A stretch of DNA of 64,000 nucleotides from Naumovozyma dairenensis CBS 421 (taxonomy: Eukaryota > Ascomycota > Saccharomycetes > Saccharomycetales > Saccharomycetaceae): positions 718,357 to 782,356 of the forward strand of contig NC_016488.1 in the NCBI RefSeq assembly GCF_000227115.2. The letters are read 5' to 3'. A model generated the notes under the pieces. It was not told where the DNA came from. It made no database searches and saw nothing but the letters and a program-made list of their open reading frames with translations. Position numbers and translations under genes: made by a program. Shown piece by piece: positions 28,683 to 40,511 of this stretch (position 1 is its first letter; every line of letters starts with the position of its first letter).

Positions 28683-29747
28683 TCAAAATATAGAATCCAG
28701 ATCAAAATATCCGACTTTCAGGGGACCAATCGACCTTGCAGAGGTTGGGATAATTTCATATTGTGTAGCTAAATGATCCATGAACTGATCAAACGGTTTT
28801 TGTAACGCAGTCAATTCTTCTGGAGTTTTATCTTTTTCGATAGTAGGATTCTCATCATAAAATACTTTAATGGCATTATTATAACTCGTTCCAGCTGATA
28901 GTGTAATGCCCAAACCAACTGTGAATAGCCATACTAATACAACTTTGGAGCCACACTTAAGAAGGATACGTCTTTCTGAATGAGCATTAGCCAATTCCAG
29001 GAGAGATATAATAATATCATCTTTTGGCGCAAAATGTGACAATCCATCCAAGGTCTCTAGTGTAAGTTGCCATTTATAGATCTTAAGAAGATTATTGGTG
29101 CTTCTCTCCCCTAATTTGCAGGAACATTGGCCACAGTATAGACTAGAATTATCTTCATTATCATCAATGCATATTCTTTCTTTAAGAGTCTTTTCAGTCA
29201 TCATGAAGTAAGAACCTCCAATAAGTATTTCACCATCCAATGGCTTCAAAGAAGCATATGCGTTACCAGTATTATATACTTGTGTAGATCCATTATGAAT
29301 GTCTGGTTTATGACAATGCCAGTAGTCCATCAATTCTGCCCAGTATTCTGATGGCATATCATTTAATTTTCTATAATTCTGTTCATCAATAATGTCTGAG
29401 TTACAATTGAAACATTTGAGCTTAAATTTCGAGCTCTGTAGTAACTGATTCTTAGACCATTTCCCTTGGAAATCAGAATATACATTGGCTTCAGAGATTC
29501 TTGAAGATGATGCTTTCAACCTTAATGTAAATGCTGCTTCATTCCCGGTTCTTTTCACCAGATTAACCGGTTGATCTATAGAAACTTCGCAAGGTAATTT
29601 CACTATACTGGATGATGGCATATCATTTTCCCTATAACTAATGCCCACTTCTGTTTCAGAAGATATTCTCACGATGAGGTCTTCAACATTTTCAATAATG
29701 ATATTGACACTACCGATCCGAGGCAAATATTCTACCAGATATTTCAT
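28683..29747 (-). CDS. IPA1: Pre-mRNA 3'-end processing factor Ipa1 (UBE3D-like)
   Basis: Ipa1 is an essential protein needed for pre-mRNA cleavage and polyadenylation and is related to mammalian UBE3D (HECT-like E3-binding domain). The 354-residue protein is close to the 347 of S. cerevisiae. It shows two Cys pairs that may bind metal, FKCFNCNSDI (about 110) and LYCGQCSCKLGE (about 203). Further conserved stretches are SEYWAELMDYWHCHK and GEILIGGSYFMMT. The ATG at 29747 is clear. It is divergent from HIR3 with a 290-bp spacer, exactly as YJR140C/YJR141W are arranged. Confidence 0.9.
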   Translation of the reverse strand: MKYLVEYLPRIGSVNIIIENVEDLIVRISSETEVGISYRENDMPSSSIVKLPCEVSIDQPVNLVKRTGNEAAFTLRLKASSSRISEANVYSDFQGKWSKNQLLQSSKFKLKCFNCNSDIIDEQNYRKLNDMPSEYWAELMDYWHCHKPDIHNGSTQVYNTGNAYASLKPLDGEILIGGSYFMMTEKTLKERICIDDNEDNSSLYCGQCSCKLGERSTNNLLKIYKWQLTLETLDGLSHFAPKDDIIISLLELANAHSERRILLKCGSKVVLVWLFTVGLGITLSAGTSYNNAIKVFYDENPTIEKDKTPEELTALQKPFDQFMDHLATQYEIIPTSARSIGPLKVGYFDLDSIF

Positions 29748-30037
29748 CCAGGTTTGGAGGCAGTATTTTTTTCTTGATATCTTGAGGGTATAGTTATAGA
29801 ACCAAAGGTAACCAACTGCTCATCATCTTATCTCTGACATTTACTGTTCTTTCAATTGTAAAAGGTTCATCATCAACTACCTTCTTCATAGGTGCTAATT
29901 TTCTTCCCGGGAAAAGTTTCGAATTGAGTTCAATATTAGAGGAAATAATGTCAACTACAAAGGTAACATGTAATGACAAAAACAAACCGACAAAGGAAAA
30001 ACACTGATTACCTGAACAGTAGCCAACAAAGCACTCA

Positions 30038-33000
30038 ATGTCTACATTCCATGCACTCAATTTGGATTTGGATGATGAACAGCTAGAAGCTGAAGAACAT
30101 TCCAGGGAATTACAAATTGAAGAAAGTTTTGAGATTTATCAAACTGCATTATCTCAATTGAAATTAAAACAATTCGAAGAGGCTGACCTTACATTCCAAA
30201 AACTATTTGAGAAAGATGTTCTAAAACCAGATAAATGGGGGTTCTATAGACATACTTCACCCACTTTGAACAAACTCCGGTACTTGGCTCATCGAAATCG
30301 TGGGATGTATTATTATACTTATATTATTGATAATTACTCTAAATTGGATTCCGTTGAGGTTATCAATGATATACTAAAGGTAGTTGAACATCTAATAGAG
30401 TCCATACAACATAGTGAAGCTGATACAACAGTTACCAACCTATTGTACGATATATTTTGTGCATTTAAAAGTAAGAAATTACAAAGATCTATTCTAGAAT
30501 ACGAATTAAGTAGAGATGAGAATCAGTTACTGTTTATGGGTAGAAAGGAGAAATTTATCTTACCACAACTACGAAATATTATACAACAATATATGACGTT
30601 ATTGACTGGTTTGGAGGGCATTCATGAAGATTTCCCTTTATCAAAGTATATCTTAGGAAATTCTATAACAGGCAATGGCCACAGTGTAAAAAACTCTGTT
30701 TTAGGAAAGATCGAACACATGAAGACTGAGGATGAGCAAACCATGAATGAATTAGATGTGACGGAAGTATCTTTGAAGGAATTAAGTTGGGAGGCAATTT
30801 TTGATTCAATTCAAGAAAATATACCAAAATGTAAGATATCTAACCTTCTCCAAAAAACACTAGATCCATACCATGAAGTTGAAGATCCAATTGAAGGAAT
30901 TAGAATTATCATCGAGGATAATGATAACATTGCACAAAAAGGAAATGAGGCCAGAGAAAACAATGATATTGTAGTTAGCGAGGATAAACCCACGATCAAG
31001 AATACTACAGATGCTACGGAAACGAAGGAACAACCGAGCCAAAGGAAACGAAGTTTAGATTCAGGGGACTCACATAAAACTATACAGCGTTCAAGTAAAA
31101 GGTTTCGAGAAAGAGATTCCACCACGGACATTGTGCATGATTCTACTTTAAATAATCATAAAGATTTCCTGGATGAATGGCAAAGATTAATTGAAGTTTT
31201 TGACTTGAAGTTACCAACGTATTTAAATGATTTCTCATTGGTTTTCTCTTCATCTGATAGCGGTAGTCCGAAAGTCTACAATGATCTGTTTGATTGTTTA
31301 AAAAGTTGGAACTCCTGGCATACAGATATATTCATGCAGAAAGATTCTCACACAGGAACCAGATCTGATCATGGCACAAATGTAGATGAAGATATTTTGG
31401 CTTTAAACAATTTTTTAGTACCAACTGTATCTGAAAATCTAATAGCTGACACAATGATAAAACCGGAACCTCTTCCTCTCTCAGAGTTAACTGAGTTTGT
31501 ATCTACTGTTAATCAATGGAAGCCACATTTTCATGAATTTCGTTTCAGAGCATTATCATATCTACTCACCTCATCGGTACAAGAAGAACAAAGACTTATT
31601 ATCAAATATAAATGGTCACAACACCTTTTCAAAACGATGGAACGCATTATGTTAGGAATGGAATCCAATCTTATCAATTTTGTTGACTCTAATAATGATC
31701 CTTCTTTATCACTTTCTGTACTCGAGATATTGGTTAATATGTTAGGTTATCTTTATTCTAAAATATTAACAAAGGAAAATACAGGTCAAAAAGTGAGTGA
31801 CCTTAAGCAACAAAAGGCAAAAGTGGAGAAGAAAATTAAACATTGGGCAAATCTATGTGAATATTTTACAGCTGCAGATAATCAATATAATGTGCTATTT
31901 CAATGGATAAAGTACTGGTTTTTGCAATATACTACTACTATTTCAGATCCTAATCTTACTAAGCCGTTAGAAGTCATAAAAGAGGAGTTTTCTCGATCTG
32001 GAATAAGGGCATATATGTCCTATCCCAACTACGACTATATACCAGAATTATCAGCTTCTTCAATCGAGAACCAATTGCGGAAGATAGCTATCATAAAAGA
32101 TATAGCGGTTATTAATAAACCAAGCAATGAGGGCAACGTAGCTTCGAAACTCCATGTTATTAAATCTTTACAAAGTGTTTTACTTCAAAGTTTAGATGAT
32201 GCATATAATAAAGATTATTTGAAACTAGATGCTGAAATGGTCTCCTTCATCAAAAATTCATCATTTACTCTAAAGTTGAAACTTTGGGATTTACTCTTTT
32301 CTTTTTATTGTATCCAAAGTGATGAAGAATTGATAATACAAACTTTCTTTCACATTTTGAAATTTTTAATTGGTACGTTGAATTCTGACGATTATATGGC
32401 CACAACAGATAAAGCTCGCCATCAGTTATTACTTACCGTTTTCGTAAACATCGATCGATTAACAGCCCAAGTGACGGAGATTTTGTCAAAAAATGAGTGG
32501 TCTGAAATACAATTACCCCCAAAGAATGATTACTTGAATATTTTAAAAGATACTTTTTTGTTGTTCTATCCAATATTGTGTTTCGAAAGCCTTGCCTCTA
32601 TTGATTTGGCATTAACTTCAATTTTTCAGAAAGCCATTAAATCTACCACAAAAATGAAAAATCTTATTGTGAATATCGTTACTCTTTTCATTTATTTCTA
32701 TTGCATCAAACCAATCAATAACTCAAAGGAATTATACCATCATTCTACCTCTGAATTGATCACCTGTTTCCATAACCTTTTGGGTTCGTTCACTTTTTGT
32801 GATGCAGCTGATGGAGCTTTTTTGAGTCTTTCTCAAAATCTACTTTGTCAACGTTATGACGAAATCTCATTTGTTCAAATGAAGCAAGTGTTATGGTGTA
32901 ATTACCACATCTCCATCGCAGGGGATAATACTACCCAGGAACATACTACAACGGCCAAATTAATGGACAAGAACATAGCCATACCTTTAGGAGCATACCT

Positions 33001-35005
33001 CATCAAGCTTCGGTACGGTGATCAAAATCCTTTGCTTATGAAAGCAAATAGGTCTGCGCTGAAACAGGTTCTAGATTCTATTCTTGAGAGTATAGGCCAT
33101 GTTTCAAATCTGCAACCGTTTTTATTTATTAGGAATAAACATCTTCTAGACGAGTATCTTCAACGTCCAATAACTACTCAACTTGTTAAATCGGCTTTCA
33201 GAGGGATACCATTACAAATTATGAAGAAAATCAATACTGAATTACAGCCTGCCATTGATAGTGGTATATTCTATGTGGCATGTCTTCAGTCATTTCATAT
33301 GTATATGAGTCGGAAAAAGTTGATGCAAGCACGTCCATCAGAGTTAGACCCGATAATATCAAATTTAGGAACAGATTTAATATACGGCTCCAACCGGCCC
33401 GAAACGTGGTTTCTACTTGGGAGATGTTTCTCCCTTATTGTCGAAGACGACCTAACATGGACCTCAGATAAACTGAGCGTGCCAGAGAAAAAACGGACGA
33501 CAGCGTTTACCCAAAAGAAAGCTGTTCTTTGCTATATGAATGCAATATCATTACATTATTCAAGAAGCACTTCTACCCGTGAAGATAAAGAAATTTCATT
33601 GATGTTCTTGAAAGCTTTGGGCACTGAATTAATGAATGGATTTTTCCCTCCCATGGAACAGTTATGTTTCATCGACAAAGGTTCAGGAAACGTTTTGAAG
33701 TTATCAGAAGATGGTAATTTAGTGGAAGGAGTCTCAATAGATAGACATTATATTTCCAGCTTTAACGTTATCCAAGCAATGTTGCTTTGTTTCCGTACAT
33801 CAATTACACTCTCCACGGAATTAAAAGTTACTCAAGATAAGTGGCAATCTACAGAATGGTTTCTGTATTATCACATCGGGAAAATATTATTCAAAAATAG
33901 TATGAAAGGTGACATAAAACGTGCTTATGAAAATATATTAATAGCTTGTTCCCTGACCAGTAATTCTTCAACTGCTAAAGAATTACCAATAGAGCCTCAT
34001 TATACCCTTTTGAGCATGTGTCATAGCTTTCTAAGAAACCATATTTTTGATCCTGAGGCAGTCTTTGGTATCATTTGTCAAGATAAACAGTTTTTTAACC
34101 AGGATACTGCCTTCTGGGAACTCGATAACTGCACCGAGAATGGCAATTCAAAAGTAGTGATATACAGGAAGCTAATTCAATTACTACGTTACCTTTTATC
34201 AGTAGATAAGAAAAAATGGTTCCATAAACCACGGTTTATGATAGCTCAGATCCTTTTTGAAGAATTCGGGGACAAAGAAGGGGCGTTAATTGAAATGGAC
34301 AATCTAATATCTCTGAAAAATACTACCAAAACATTGGTTAATATATGGAAGCCAAGTTCTGAAAGACCTGGTATGCACTTTCTATATACCTATAAATACA
34401 TTATGTTTTACTTGAAAATCCTTGCCTCGATGGAGGATTTTCTATCTATTGGTCAAGTAATAAGGAAGGTGAGAAGGTTTGGGTCAGGTATGGTGTCTTC
34501 TAATGATGCACTTGAATCAGCAACGTCGTTATTCATAACAATTATTGGCAAAAAACTAGAAGTGGACTTGGAAAAATACGTTGACTTATGTTTGACATCT
34601 ATTCCATACCAAGAATTTATAAAAGTTTGCCCTATTATTGTTGAAAATTTCTCTACTGGAAAGTACAATTCTACATGGTTAGAAGGTATCGACTTGAGTT
34701 GGCAGTTAAAAAAAGGAACAGCTGGTATAACTTACGATAATTGTTGCTTAGCAATATTTTTCAATAAGTTTTTTATGTCACTGGCAGCCGAAAAAGGAAT
34801 AGATACCTTAAATTCTGAAACAATTACTATACAAACGAAGGAACAAACACAACAAACAGAACCCTCACCGTCTGTATCATCAACGGACAACCAAGAAGGG
34901 CTTGTAATGAAACCTAATCAAACGAAGAAGAGAATCTCGAAAAAAGACGTATTTGATAAAATCAAAATCCTTGTTGATGTAATAGAGAAAAATAGTACGC
35001 AATGA
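30038..35005 (+). CDS. HIR3: HIR histone chaperone complex subunit Hir3
   Basis: Hir3 is the scaffold (cabin1-like) subunit of the HIR complex, which deposits H3-H4 independently of replication and represses histone genes. The 1655-residue product compares with 1648 in S. cerevisiae. It starts MSTFHALNLDLDDEQLE, has N-terminal TPR-like helices (FEIYQTALSQLKLKQFEEAD), a charged Ser/Lys/Arg-rich linker near residues 300-370, and a long helical solenoid. NRPETWFLLGRCFSLIVEDD in the C-terminal half is another TPR-like unit. HOM6, which lies between HIR3 and IML1 in S. cerevisiae, is absent here. Confidence 0.93.
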   Translation: MSTFHALNLDLDDEQLEAEEHSRELQIEESFEIYQTALSQLKLKQFEEADLTFQKLFEKDVLKPDKWGFYRHTSPTLNKLRYLAHRNRGMYYYTYIIDNYSKLDSVEVINDILKVVEHLIESIQHSEADTTVTNLLYDIFCAFKSKKLQRSILEYELSRDENQLLFMGRKEKFILPQLRNIIQQYMTLLTGLEGIHEDFPLSKYILGNSITGNGHSVKNSVLGKIEHMKTEDEQTMNELDVTEVSLKELSWEAIFDSIQENIPKCKISNLLQKTLDPYHEVEDPIEGIRIIIEDNDNIAQKGNEARENNDIVVSEDKPTIKNTTDATETKEQPSQRKRSLDSGDSHKTIQRSSKRFRERDSTTDIVHDSTLNNHKDFLDEWQRLIEVFDLKLPTYLNDFSLVFSSSDSGSPKVYNDLFDCLKSWNSWHTDIFMQKDSHTGTRSDHGTNVDEDILALNNFLVPTVSENLIADTMIKPEPLPLSELTEFVSTVNQWKPHFHEFRFRALSYLLTSSVQEEQRLIIKYKWSQHLFKTMERIMLGMESNLINFVDSNNDPSLSLSVLEILVNMLGYLYSKILTKENTGQKVSDLKQQKAKVEKKIKHWANLCEYFTAADNQYNVLFQWIKYWFLQYTTTISDPNLTKPLEVIKEEFSRSGIRAYMSYPNYDYIPELSASSIENQLRKIAIIKDIAVINKPSNEGNVASKLHVIKSLQSVLLQSLDDAYNKDYLKLDAEMVSFIKNSSFTLKLKLWDLLFSFYCIQSDEELIIQTFFHILKFLIGTLNSDDYMATTDKARHQLLLTVFVNIDRLTAQVTEILSKNEWSEIQLPPKNDYLNILKDTFLLFYPILCFESLASIDLALTSIFQKAIKSTTKMKNLIVNIVTLFIYFYCIKPINNSKELYHHSTSELITCFHNLLGSFTFCDAADGAFLSLSQNLLCQRYDEISFVQMKQVLWCNYHISIAGDNTTQEHTTTAKLMDKNIAIPLGAYLIKLRYGDQNPLLMKANRSALKQVLDSILESIGHVSNLQPFLFIRNKHLLDEYLQRPITTQLVKSAFRGIPLQIMKKINTELQPAIDSGIFYVACLQSFHMYMSRKKLMQARPSELDPIISNLGTDLIYGSNRPETWFLLGRCFSLIVEDDLTWTSDKLSVPEKKRTTAFTQKKAVLCYMNAISLHYSRSTSTREDKEISLMFLKALGTELMNGFFPPMEQLCFIDKGSGNVLKLSEDGNLVEGVSIDRHYISSFNVIQAMLLCFRTSITLSTELKVTQDKWQSTEWFLYYHIGKILFKNSMKGDIKRAYENILIACSLTSNSSTAKELPIEPHYTLLSMCHSFLRNHIFDPEAVFGIICQDKQFFNQDTAFWELDNCTENGNSKVVIYRKLIQLLRYLLSVDKKKWFHKPRFMIAQILFEEFGDKEGALIEMDNLISLKNTTKTLVNIWKPSSERPGMHFLYTYKYIMFYLKILASMEDFLSIGQVIRKVRRFGSGMVSSNDALESATSLFITIIGKKLEVDLEKYVDLCLTSIPYQEFIKVCPIIVENFSTGKYNSTWLEGIDLSWQLKKGTAGITYDNCCLAIFFNKFFMSLAAEKGIDTLNSETITIQTKEQTQQTEPSPSVSSTDNQEGLVMKPNQTKKRISKKDVFDKIKILVDVIEKNSTQ

Positions 35006-35149
35006 TATACACAATATTCGTGAGATATCCTTTACCTACCTACAAATATAGTCTATAAAATGAAGTAAAAATATGAAGAGATGACTCTGTATGAATGTTA
35101 TTAGTTTTAGTTACAATTATTTAATCTATAAAATTAGGGGAAGGGGCTC

Positions 35150-38100
35150 TTAGTATTCATCAACGATTTTGTCAGAATTCCATTTCTCTTTTGCTTCCAA
35201 GTAAATAACTCTTAGTTTTTCATAAGATGAACATGTATCCTTGAAATCCAGCATAATCTTCTGGGCGTCAATAGTGAACTTGGGTGACGGATTAATTCTA
35301 CCAATAATATTCGCTGGATTTACTCTCGAAATATACACATTATTTGGTGCTAAAAATAAATCACCATTTTCTCGAATTTCTGCCATATAAGCTCCTGATA
35401 TATGTATGTACTGGGCATACTTGAACTGTGGTTTCCCCCACGAATATATGATGTTAAAAGAAATGTCCCTATCTTGCAAGAACTTGGAGGCTCTATTGTC
35501 AAGTAAGAAACCAGATGATTTCAATAAATAGATATGATAGTAGAACTTACTTTTGGAATACAATTCATTGTCATAAAATTCTGGGTCTTCCCAAGGATTA
35601 ATGGCCAGATGAATCTCAACAAAGGAATGGAAGGGATTAGTCGTAGGAATAGAACATAATTCTTCCCAAGGAATTTCAATTAACTTCAAACCATATCGCT
35701 CACAAAGTCTTGACCAATTACCAACGAGGTCATCAACTAGTTTCGGAGTAGTTGTAAGCCATTCCAATCGAATATGAAAGCAGTGTTCGGGATTATGGAC
35801 TCTATCGTAGTGAACCGTACATATTTCTTGTTTATATGATTTTTTCATAGGATCCACATCGATTATAAGTGAATTACTCAAAATGATATTCGGTTTAGCC
35901 ACGTCTGAGTCCTCGTGTGTTTCGCTGTCATTCAAACCACCACTATGTCTCTCAGTAGCAGAACTATATGAATTGGCATTACTCATAACGAGAGAAAGCT
36001 TAGTTGTTGCCGTTTCAGAAATACTTCCCGTAGATTTTCTTGTCACTGATCGAGCAATAGTAGAAGGAAGCTCTTCTGTCGGCGCATTTGAACTGGTACG
36101 TGATTCCATAACATATTTCGGAGATAATTGATAGAAATAATGTCCATCTAAGAAACCATGCTTGTTAAGGACATGAACGAATAAACCACTTTTCATTAGA
36201 TGTTGTCCATACTCGAGAGCTTCTTCCCTACTTTCAATATCAGAAAATCTAAGAATCAGCCAAGTTACCATCTCAGAACCAACAAAACAGTTCTTATGCT
36301 GTTTCCAATGCCAGTTACGATTGGTCAATTTGAGTTTATTTGATCCACATTGCAGTTCATACGCCAACTTTCTAAGGTCAATATCTTTATTTAATTTGCT
36401 ATCATCCTTAACAAAAATTGAATCTTTGAGATCGATAACGTCTTTCTCCAATAGTTCCTGCTGATCATTAACGAAATTAAATAGGGATCCCGTGTAGAAC
36501 ATGACTTCGGGTTGTATTTCTTCCTTTCTAGTCTGTTCCGCGACCTTTTCTTTTTCAGTCTTTAATCTTGCCTTTGTTACTGAGGCAATCAAACGACGCA
36601 AACCTTCAACTCTAATTTCTTCTGGTGTTAATGTTTCGTTTCTACCATTAACAGTCATGGTGAAAGTGTTTGTTGGAATTTCCGCAGGTAGTACAACGAA
36701 TTTGGATCTGAAACCTGTCCATGTCTTGTCTTGTGCATAGTCTGTGTAACCTGCTAATGCTTGGTCAATTTGGTTCCAATTCAGAGACTCTCTTGTAACA
36801 TGTATTGGATCCATCATTGTTTCTCGATAGTCATTTTGGTATCTTGTTTTAACTAATGGTCTATAAGTCGGGACTTGATCGAACGGGTTTAAATCATCTT
36901 TTCTTAAATATCTTTTAACATCTATAATACCATTCATATTATCACATTCAATTCTATGAATTTCTAAATCAATCATCATGTATATAATGAACCTGTCTGC
37001 TGATTTATTATCCGGTATGTAGATATTACAAGACGATAAATTGTTACCGTCTCTTCGATTACTATGAGTGATTTCCACTTTTTCTACTTGGTCTCCAAAA
37101 CAAATTTGGAACCCCATTACCAATCGCATATAGATCATGTTTCGGAGGAGATCTTTGGCAGTTTGATTGTACAAATCTTGATCAATACTTAACGAAACCG
37201 AATGATTACCTAAAAATAAATTAGTTTCAAAATTATGTTTTGACACGAATTCAGAAATAGTTGTCGGTAATTCTGCAGGTGTTGTGAAAGATCTCCATTT
37301 GCTGTAGCGTTTGGGTACCAATCTTGGCCACACATCTTTCCAACGTACGGGAAGAAATAAGTCTGTATTTTCAATTTCGACAGGGATGGATGGATTTCTA
37401 ATTTCTAGCCAAGTCTCATTAGGAACATTGAAATAGTTTTTTTTATTTAATGTTTGCTTCAGCTCCAGTTTTGACTTCGTTGAGTCTAATATATTATAAT
37501 AATTCTTTTTATCTTGTAGTGATGAAATTTTTGATGAATTTAATGTATCTTGGTATGAGTGTGCATTAGGGGAAATACTATTTGCATTATGTTTCCCGTT
37601 AGGTTGATTCCCAAACATTGACAAGTTTTTCTTGATAATGGGCATACTTTGCATCGGAATGATATTGGTATTATTGTCAACCTCTCGTTCTAACACATCA
37701 CCTCGTCTATTGCGATTAAGCTCCGATCTGGCGGATTTTGAATTTCTGATAGAGTTACCATCAATATCCTTAGCGGGTAATATCTTATTTAACATTCTAT
37801 TGGTAAAATCCCTCAGTGAATGTTTCTTTGAGATCCCTTTCAAAGAATCTAATGCCAAAGAACCATTAGGTTGGTTCGATTCAACTTGATCTAAATTGAG
37901 AGAATTCTTGGTCTCATCAGATGTTGCTGTTGTTGGATACATAGCAGCCAATACCTGAGGTTTTTGGACATCTTCTAATACAGGTGACGCGAATTTGGAA
38001 CCTTTCCAAACTATAGCTTTTGATTGAATAATATTATCTGGATTATTTAAAGGTATATTAGTATCCGTTTGATCATTTATATTTTTGTCATTAGAAGTCG

Positions 38101-39836
38101 CGATGGATTTTTCTATATTCATATCATTGGCAACAAAAACTGTAGTTTTAAATTCTAAATTGGAATAATCGAATACTTCGTTATCATACTGTTCCATGAA
38201 TTGAGAAATTGATTTTGTATTAATTTTATTAAAAAACTGTAATGGGTTGATTTCTTGTTCTTCGCAAATTTCATTTTCTGTCAGTCCCATCATTTGCAAA
38301 TCATGGATCTTACATCTAGGATGCCATTGTTCAATATTACCATTATCATTCCAAAAAAATATACTAAACCAATTCGGTATGGCATAATGCAAATCACCTT
38401 GATAATCCAAGTATCTGAAAAGTGGGACAACATGTAATGGTGCTCTTTGAAGACAAATCAAATCCATTGTCATTTCTAAAGATAATAATTTTTTCCCTGT
38501 TAGACGTAGAAGATCATAATCAACGTCATATAAACCTGTACCAGGAGTTATTATCATGAGATGAGTAGTTGTATGACGTAAATCTAATTGTTTAAATGGA
38601 TTCGTTAAGGTTGTTGTGGCAAAATTTATCATCTCAAGGAAATTTGATTTAATTACTGGAGCAAATTGACCATTTATTATTCTATTATTATTTTCAGTTT
38701 TAATTGTCAATAAATCCTTTGTTAAATTCATAAATTCCTTTCTTAATGTATCCATGATTCCAACCCAATGGATTATATTAACTTGATCCACTACTATTCT
38801 ATAATAATCTATTGAATTTGATAATCTTTCACCTGGTTTCAAATTTCTGAATGAAGTATCAGAAGATCTATCTATTGATATAGCGAATGCAATTGTTAAA
38901 TTATGATGAGTATCAATATTTTTCCATTTTTTAAAAATTTTAGGGAAGAATGAATTAATCATTTTTTGGAAAATTTGTTCACCATTTTCATCAAAATCCC
39001 ACATTTCTTGAGTAATTTGAATTAAAAAGATTAATTTTGCAGATTCAGATCTAAATATTATCTTTGTATTTTCATTAATATATGATGATAAGATTTTCTC
39101 ACCATTTTTATATATTCCCTTTATTGTTCCTCTTATGATATTATTCCAAAATGTTAATTTTTCATTCATAAATACGCAAGAATTAATTAATCTTGATGAA
39201 ATGTCCCACATATCTCCTCTATTGAGTAAACAATCTTTAATATTAATTTCTATAAGATCAGCATGATATTGTTTCTTGTTTTGTTGGATTTCTTGTTGTT
39301 GTGGTATAAGAGAATCAACACTTTGTATTTTTTTCAAGATAGTTTTCGATTTTAATGGTAAATCTAATAAATTTTGTAATTGACCTGATTTAATTGATAT
39401 TAAAGAACCTTTTGATCTTCTTTTAATTTCTTGATTAAAATTTTTAGCAATTAAATAAATTTTCTTTTTTCGATTTATAAAGTCATTATTTTTATTATTA
39501 TTATTATTTGGGATTGGGATAGTTTTCAATTGACAAAGATCACCTTCTTTAATATCAGGTAATTGTTCTAAATTTAATAATATTTGATCTTCAGATATCC
39601 TTGATTCATGGTACGAGATCTCTAGTTCATATTGTATTGGTGTTGCTGTTGTTGTATTTGTATTTGTCGCTGTATTTGTAATATTTTCTATTCGTGTCGT
39701 TCTGTCATTATTTTGATAGGATTGACGTTTGTTGAAGATATGATGCAAAGAGGAAGAAAGTGGTGCCCTTCTACGCAATGTTGAAGAGTTATCATTAATA
39801 ATGTTGAATGTATTCTCGTTTGTTTCACCATTGATA

Positions 39837-39868
<32 letters not shown>

Positions 39869-40027
39869 TCCTACGATTAAATTTCCAGCATTTAATGATA
39901 TTGTATTAGGATGCGTTGTTGTATTGGCGGTAGTTATTACTTGATGAATTTGATCAGGTATAGGTCTATTCAATGAGGGTGACAATTGGTGCTTTTTAGT
40001 GTTTTTAGCTCTTAAACTGGAGAACAT
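35150..40027 (-). CDS. IML1: SEACIT/GATOR1 subunit Iml1 (Npr2-Npr3 partner, Gtr1 GAP)
   Basis: Iml1 is the catalytic GTPase-activating subunit of SEACIT (GATOR1) at the vacuole and lowers TORC1 activity during amino-acid shortage. The protein has 1625 residues (1584 in S. cerevisiae). A long N-terminal region contains the vacuolar membrane-associated domain (TTHLMIITPGTGLYDVDYDL). A DEP domain follows at about residues 1235-1305, with RNWHWKQHKNCFVGSEMVTW and GHYFYQLSPKYV. A C-terminal domain contains HPEHCFHIRLEWL-like sequence. A poly-Asn tract lies near residue 55, encoded by an ATT/AAT microsatellite at about 39837-39869. The ATG at 40027 is the first in frame. It is divergent from MET5, as in S. 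cerevisiae. Confidence 0.95.
39837..39869. repeat. AAT/ATT microsatellite inside IML1
   Basis: About ten TTA/ATT triplets on the plus strand encode a run of Asn on the minus strand. The protein therefore tolerates length change here. A shorter Asn run is encoded at about 39490-39508. Confidence 0.85.
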
Positions 40028-40417
40028 TGGTTAATAAGTAAGTGATGATGATATTGATACGATGCATGAAGTTGCCTTTTTCTGGTAAAGCAACTTGATA
40101 TCCGTTGCTTACCAAAAGAATTGATATAGGTAAAGGGATATGTCAGTAAGAAGTTACCATCTATTATAGCAGAAAGAATCTTCCAATCTCAAGATAAGAA
40201 CCCAAAAGAGATTAGGTTTTATTCATATTGTTATAGAGTTGACAGATAATAGTATCTGGTACTATATATGTTGGTATTTTCCGAAGATTGTAGGGTTAAT
40301 AAAATGACAGGTTAGGGTAGTATAGAATAACCCTCGGCTTCTATTCATACCCTAAATTGTTTCTAACTCTCCGTTATCTGTAAAGTCATGTGTGTAACAC
40401 CCACACCCACTTTCCAG

Positions 40418-40424
40418 TCACGTG
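40418..40424. promoter_or_regulatory. Cbf1 E-box 1
   Basis: TCACGTG is the Cbf1 core used to recruit Met4-Met28 to sulfur-assimilation genes. Confidence 0.7.
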
Positions 40425-40469
40425 CATCCAAATATTATTTTTTTGCTCAAAAAGATTCCAACTCTAATG

Positions 40470-40477
40470 TCACGTGA
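40470..40477. promoter_or_regulatory. Cbf1 E-box 2
   Basis: TCACGTGA is a perfect palindromic Cbf1 site 52 bp after the first and 26 bp before the Met31/32 box. Confidence 0.75.
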
Positions 40478-40502
40478 CAATAAAAAAAACCAAACTTAAA
40501 TC

Positions 40503-40511
40503 CCACAGTTT
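40503..40511 (-). promoter_or_regulatory. Met31/Met32 box
   Basis: CCACAGTTT is the reverse of AAACTGTGG, the core bound by Met31/Met32. Together with the two Cbf1 boxes it forms a standard MET-gene control module for MET5. Confidence 0.75.
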
